From Hofstenia miamia (taxonomy: Eukaryota > Xenacoelomorpha > Acoela), in assembly GCA_004352715.1 (NCBI GenBank), contig SCFE01000062.1, positions 170,813-234,812 on the forward strand: a DNA stretch of 64,000 nucleotides. The letters run 5' to 3'. Shown here piece after piece: positions 60,184 through 64,000 of this stretch (positions are counted from its first letter, which is position 1; each line of letters begins with the position of its first letter). The notes under the pieces were generated by a model, which did not search any database, was not told the origin of the DNA, and worked only from the letters and a program-made list of their open reading frames with translations. The translations under genes and the position numbers were made by a program.

Positions 60184-61375
60184 CCAGACCACCGTGCCAT
60201 CCTTTGATCTTTTCTGTATCAAGGCATGACAATTCTTCGGGGAAAGATCTTAAAGTAGGGAAATATAAAGTGACTGTCCTTACAACATTGCTTCGCCTCC
60301 ATTTTCTTCTGTACTTCCTTTTTGATATTCGGCCTGGCATCTAGCTAAATATGTTATTGTTTAAGTACTTAATTTGTATTCCCAACAAAGAAATTTTCCA
60401 GTTAAAATCAATTTGTCAACTACTCTAATGAGTACAGCTTCAAAAATTTAATAATATAGTTCTTGATTACTATGTTTCATTTCGCAGTATCAAAACCTCT
60501 ATTTCATTCTAACTTTTTCTAAACATTCAAATTCATGATAACACTAGGTAATTTAGGTGTTTACTGACATATCATTTCCGCCTGTAATAATAGTATTACA
60601 ATATAATGTAACAATTAATTTTACTCTTTAATCACGTCTTAAATCTAAAGTTCCGTAATTTTTTTCAATGTGAGGTCCAACTGTGGTCGAGACTTATTAT
60701 TAACCGTTTACTACTGATAATTAGCCATTACCTAAAACTTTGGCTACTAATGCCTTATACTGCGTCTTTACTTCCCTTATGCTAATTGTTTGATACAAGT
60801 TTACGTGTTCAGTCTAGGTCTAGTACGGTCATTAATTTTTTTATTCCACCTTTGTAATTCCGCAATGCTCATTGATTAACTACGAGTTTACATGTAGATT
60901 TCACAGAACAGTCGAGGAGTGAATTTAGGTGGTACCCTAATTTCAAAAGTTAAAAATCTTGAATTCTGTCAATTTTAGCTACTAATTTATATGCATACAA
61001 TTAATGCTATATATAAAACAACATTTATTTTTCCTTAATTGAACAAAGCTACAATGCGCTCTCTTTGAGCTTTATGCTTCCTTCTTTCTCGACGATGCTG
61101 CGCATGGCAGCTCGCCACCCGGAACCATTCCATAGGCGAGATGTAAGATATCACCGTCCAGACCTCCTTTCCTCTTTCGCTCGACCACCTGGTATAAAAA
61201 TAATCAGGGTGCATGAAAGTTCTCATTTCCTAAAAACAATTACTAGTTTTCATGCAGTTACATTAATTACAACACCTAAAAAAACTAAACTTTATTGTTT
61301 CTTAACTACAAATGGGAATGAATATAAATAGTCTTCTTTAATCTATAAGTCCACAATCTAGACCATCTTCTATTC
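60184..61375. repeat. Misplaced second copy of the 56.7-57.9 kb region
   Basis: The 1192 bases match 56.7-57.9 kb in the same orientation with about twenty differences, roughly nine of them CG versus TG or CA. It contains the first 51 codons of ORF-X (60187-60340), the non-coding interval and the 63-codon ORF (61035-61226). It lies between two 1000-N gaps and in the middle of pol, where RNase H and the integrase finger should be. It is therefore probably another allele or copy scaffolded into the wrong place. Confidence 0.85.
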
Positions 61376-62375
61376 NNNNNNNNNNNNNNNNNNNNNNNNN
61401 NNNNNNNNNNNNNNNNNNNNNNNNNNNNNNNNNNNNNNNNNNNNNNNNNNNNNNNNNNNNNNNNNNNNNNNNNNNNNNNNNNNNNNNNNNNNNNNNNNNN
61501 NNNNNNNNNNNNNNNNNNNNNNNNNNNNNNNNNNNNNNNNNNNNNNNNNNNNNNNNNNNNNNNNNNNNNNNNNNNNNNNNNNNNNNNNNNNNNNNNNNNN
61601 NNNNNNNNNNNNNNNNNNNNNNNNNNNNNNNNNNNNNNNNNNNNNNNNNNNNNNNNNNNNNNNNNNNNNNNNNNNNNNNNNNNNNNNNNNNNNNNNNNNN
61701 NNNNNNNNNNNNNNNNNNNNNNNNNNNNNNNNNNNNNNNNNNNNNNNNNNNNNNNNNNNNNNNNNNNNNNNNNNNNNNNNNNNNNNNNNNNNNNNNNNNN
61801 NNNNNNNNNNNNNNNNNNNNNNNNNNNNNNNNNNNNNNNNNNNNNNNNNNNNNNNNNNNNNNNNNNNNNNNNNNNNNNNNNNNNNNNNNNNNNNNNNNNN
61901 NNNNNNNNNNNNNNNNNNNNNNNNNNNNNNNNNNNNNNNNNNNNNNNNNNNNNNNNNNNNNNNNNNNNNNNNNNNNNNNNNNNNNNNNNNNNNNNNNNNN
62001 NNNNNNNNNNNNNNNNNNNNNNNNNNNNNNNNNNNNNNNNNNNNNNNNNNNNNNNNNNNNNNNNNNNNNNNNNNNNNNNNNNNNNNNNNNNNNNNNNNNN
62101 NNNNNNNNNNNNNNNNNNNNNNNNNNNNNNNNNNNNNNNNNNNNNNNNNNNNNNNNNNNNNNNNNNNNNNNNNNNNNNNNNNNNNNNNNNNNNNNNNNNN
62201 NNNNNNNNNNNNNNNNNNNNNNNNNNNNNNNNNNNNNNNNNNNNNNNNNNNNNNNNNNNNNNNNNNNNNNNNNNNNNNNNNNNNNNNNNNNNNNNNNNNN
62301 NNNNNNNNNNNNNNNNNNNNNNNNNNNNNNNNNNNNNNNNNNNNNNNNNNNNNNNNNNNNNNNNNNNNNNNNNNN
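61376..62375. other. Scaffold gap of exactly 1000 N
   Basis: Second placeholder-length gap. The right flank is RNase H of element C. Confidence 0.99.
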
Positions 62376-63847
62376 AATTTTCAGACTGCCCAGACAACTC
62401 CCAACAATTCCTTCTTTGTCGTGGAATAGTTTAATTCTGAACCTTGTAAAGCATGACTCGCATAAGCAAACACTGTTTCTCCATTCTCACCCTGTTGAGA
62501 CAACACCGCGCCCAGGGCCTCTCCACTTGCATCTGTTGATAATATGAATTTCTTCATTACATCTGGATAGTCTAATATAGGTGCCAAGATTAATTTTTGT
62601 TTTAACTTTTCAAAAGCCTGCTGCTGGCCAGCTTCCCAGTCAAATGGACAATTTTTGCGTAACAATTTAGTCAAAGGGTAAGCTAACTCTGCATAGCCTT
62701 CCACAAATCTTTGATAATACCCAGTTAAACCTAAGAAGCTGCGTAGTTGTGTTATGTTTAACAGTGGTTTTAAAAGTTTCACGGCCTCTAATTTTTCGTT
62801 GTCGCATTCGAGCCCTTTCTTCGAAATTTTATGACCTAGAAATTTTAATTCCTTCTTGAAAAAGACACATTTCTTAGCACACAATTTCAATCCCGCATTT
62901 CTAAGTACCTTTCCAAAGTTTTCAAGTGTTTGGTCAAATGTTTTTCCAATTACCAAAATATCGTCCAAATAAACGAGGCACGCCTTAAACAGTAACTCAC
63001 CTAAAACAAAGTCCATTAGTCTTTGAAATTGTGAAGGCCCGCTCGAAATACCAAAAGGTAAAACGTTAAAGTGAAAATGGCCTGAAGGGACTGAGAAAGC
63101 CGTCTTATGTACGTCACACTCCTTAATTTTCATTTGATGGTAACCACTTACTAAATCTAAAGAAATGAAATATCTAGAACCCTGAATAGAGTCAAGTATA
63201 TTCTCAATGCTCGGAAGCGGATAAGCACTTATGCTCACCAATTTGGCATTCATGGTTTTTCTGTAATCAATGCAGACTCTTAGTTTGTTATCTTTTTTCC
63301 TTACAAGCACGACTGGTGAATTCCACGAGCTGTTTGATCTAGAAATGACCCCTAACTGTAGCATTGAATTAATTTGTTGTCTCAGTTCATTTTGGAACGC
63401 TAAAGGAACTCTCTGAGGTCGTACATTTACAGGTTGTTCATCTGTTGTATTCAATTCCAGTGGCATCAGATCGCAACTTCCCAATTCTTCCGAACTTAAT
63501 GCGAACACGTTTTCAAACTTCTTAATTTGTTTTAGGAAAGTTGGCTTTTCAGATGGAAGAATTTCAATCTCATCAAATTTAATCTGCCTAAAAATTTCAG
63601 TCATTCTCTTGGATCTTTTCACTTCTGAGCTCTTCTGGCTTGCCGTCACAGGCTCTGATTTATCTAAATGTAATGAAAAATTAACAAAATCCCTAAGTTT
63701 GTTTTGATTTGGTGCTGGGTTAATAATTTCAATTTCTTCGGTAATATTATATTCAAAAGGATAACTATTAGACTCATTTTCGAAATAAATTCTTTTAGTT
63801 CCAAAGTCAATTGCACTTTGGCAATCCCTTAATANTAAAACTTTCAT
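62376..63847 (-). pseudogene. pol: Element C pol: protease end, reverse transcriptase, start of RNase H
   Basis: Role: copies element RNA into DNA. Seen: a short protease C-terminal box (LRDCQSAIDF), then a linker. RT has KLRVCIDYRKTMNAK, YFISLDLVSGYHQMKI (first catalytic Asp), VLPFGISSGPSQFQRL and CLVYLDDILVIG (YLDD). The thumb/connection is LRSFLGLTGYYQRF, and RNase H begins ILSTDASGEALGAVLSQ and continues through SELNYSTTKKELLGVV. All catalytic residues seen are intact over about 480 codons. A TGA at 62381-62383 breaks RNase H where the family usually has Arg or Lys; the gap follows at once. Known: Ty3/gypsy pol. A lone N at 63835 marks a break: to its right the sequence no longer resembles protease. 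Confidence 0.9.
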
Positions 63848-64000
63848 TCTCAGTAAAAAAGAATTTTTCAGGTGGCATCAACAATTTCTGCGCCATGATT
63901 TCTGAACTGAAAACCTAAAAACGTAAGTGTTACAATTTATTTACTTCGCTAACTACAAGTTTAAACTATTTACTATAACTGTTGACTAGATTACCAGTCT
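63848..64000. other. Sequence right of the single N, not matching protease
   Basis: On the minus strand CTTACGTTTTTAGGTTTTCAG precedes an ATG at 63894-63896. The following codons do not continue into the pol frame except across the N at 63835. Either a contig join or a spliced start of pol. No gag or protease active site is visible before the window ends. Confidence 0.4.

Noticed and set aside
35930-63847. TGA as a sense codon (Trp) instead of stop
   Set aside because: TGA does replace Trp in some retroelement frames, but the intact receptor gene uses only TGG for Trp, and nuclear recoding of TGA as Trp is not known in animals. Mutation bias explains it better.

Overview
The window is AT-rich nuclear DNA from an invertebrate animal. 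The evidence is a spliced rhodopsin-like receptor gene with consensus GT/AG introns, long AT and ATT microsatellites, runs of N from scaffold gaps, and many classes of animal transposable element (LINE, copia, gypsy with an envelope gene, mariner, hAT, piggyBac, MITEs). The baculovirus-F-like envelope suggests an arthropod, but the sequence does not fix the species. Host genes are sparse; most of what can be read is decaying mobile DNA.

Layout. 0.3-0.6 kb: an exon coding for a CXC (tesmin/TSO1-like) cysteine cluster joined to a SAP-like helix pair. 1.1-2.7 kb: a minus-strand transposon-related protein with one frameshift. 3.0-9.1 kb: three broken LINE reverse transcriptases, a mariner remnant and a hAT remnant, all on the plus strand. 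11.5-13.5 kb: the only convincing host gene, a three-exon G-protein-coupled receptor. 14-20 kb: microsatellites, an N gap and two MITE families. 20.1-21.2 kb: a shrunken piggyBac element. 21.5-24.2 kb: a minus-strand copia (GalEa-like) remnant. 26-33.5 kb: nearly empty, with one 230-bp tandem duplication and an N gap. 34.6-34.9 kb: a hAT (CGGBP1-like) tail.

35.9-51.3 kb is a graveyard of one gypsy family. Copy A (plus) keeps gag, protease, RT, RNase H and the start of integrase. Copy B (minus) keeps RT, the integrase tail, a degenerate ORF in the envelope position and the 3' flank. Two further gag fragments converge near 44.69 kb. A hAT element and several MITEs are nested among them.

51.3-64 kb is a different, younger gypsy-type element (C) on the minus strand. 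Read 5' to 3' it has pol (RT-RNase H-integrase), a 63-codon arginine-rich ORF, about 700 non-coding bases, a roughly 450-codon ORF of unknown function with an arginine-rich N-terminus, an F-type envelope gene, and then an LTR-like region with a TATA box. The extra ORFs between pol and env are the best candidate for something undescribed. The scaffold here is partly wrong: a 1.19-kb contig between two gaps of exactly 1000 N repeats the 56.7-57.9 kb region and interrupts pol.

Across the retroelements, in-frame stops at otherwise readable positions are almost all TGA. In A and B many fall where Trp is expected. In C, CpG decay is visible between the two copies of the duplicated segment. No CRISPR array, rRNA or confident tRNA gene was seen.
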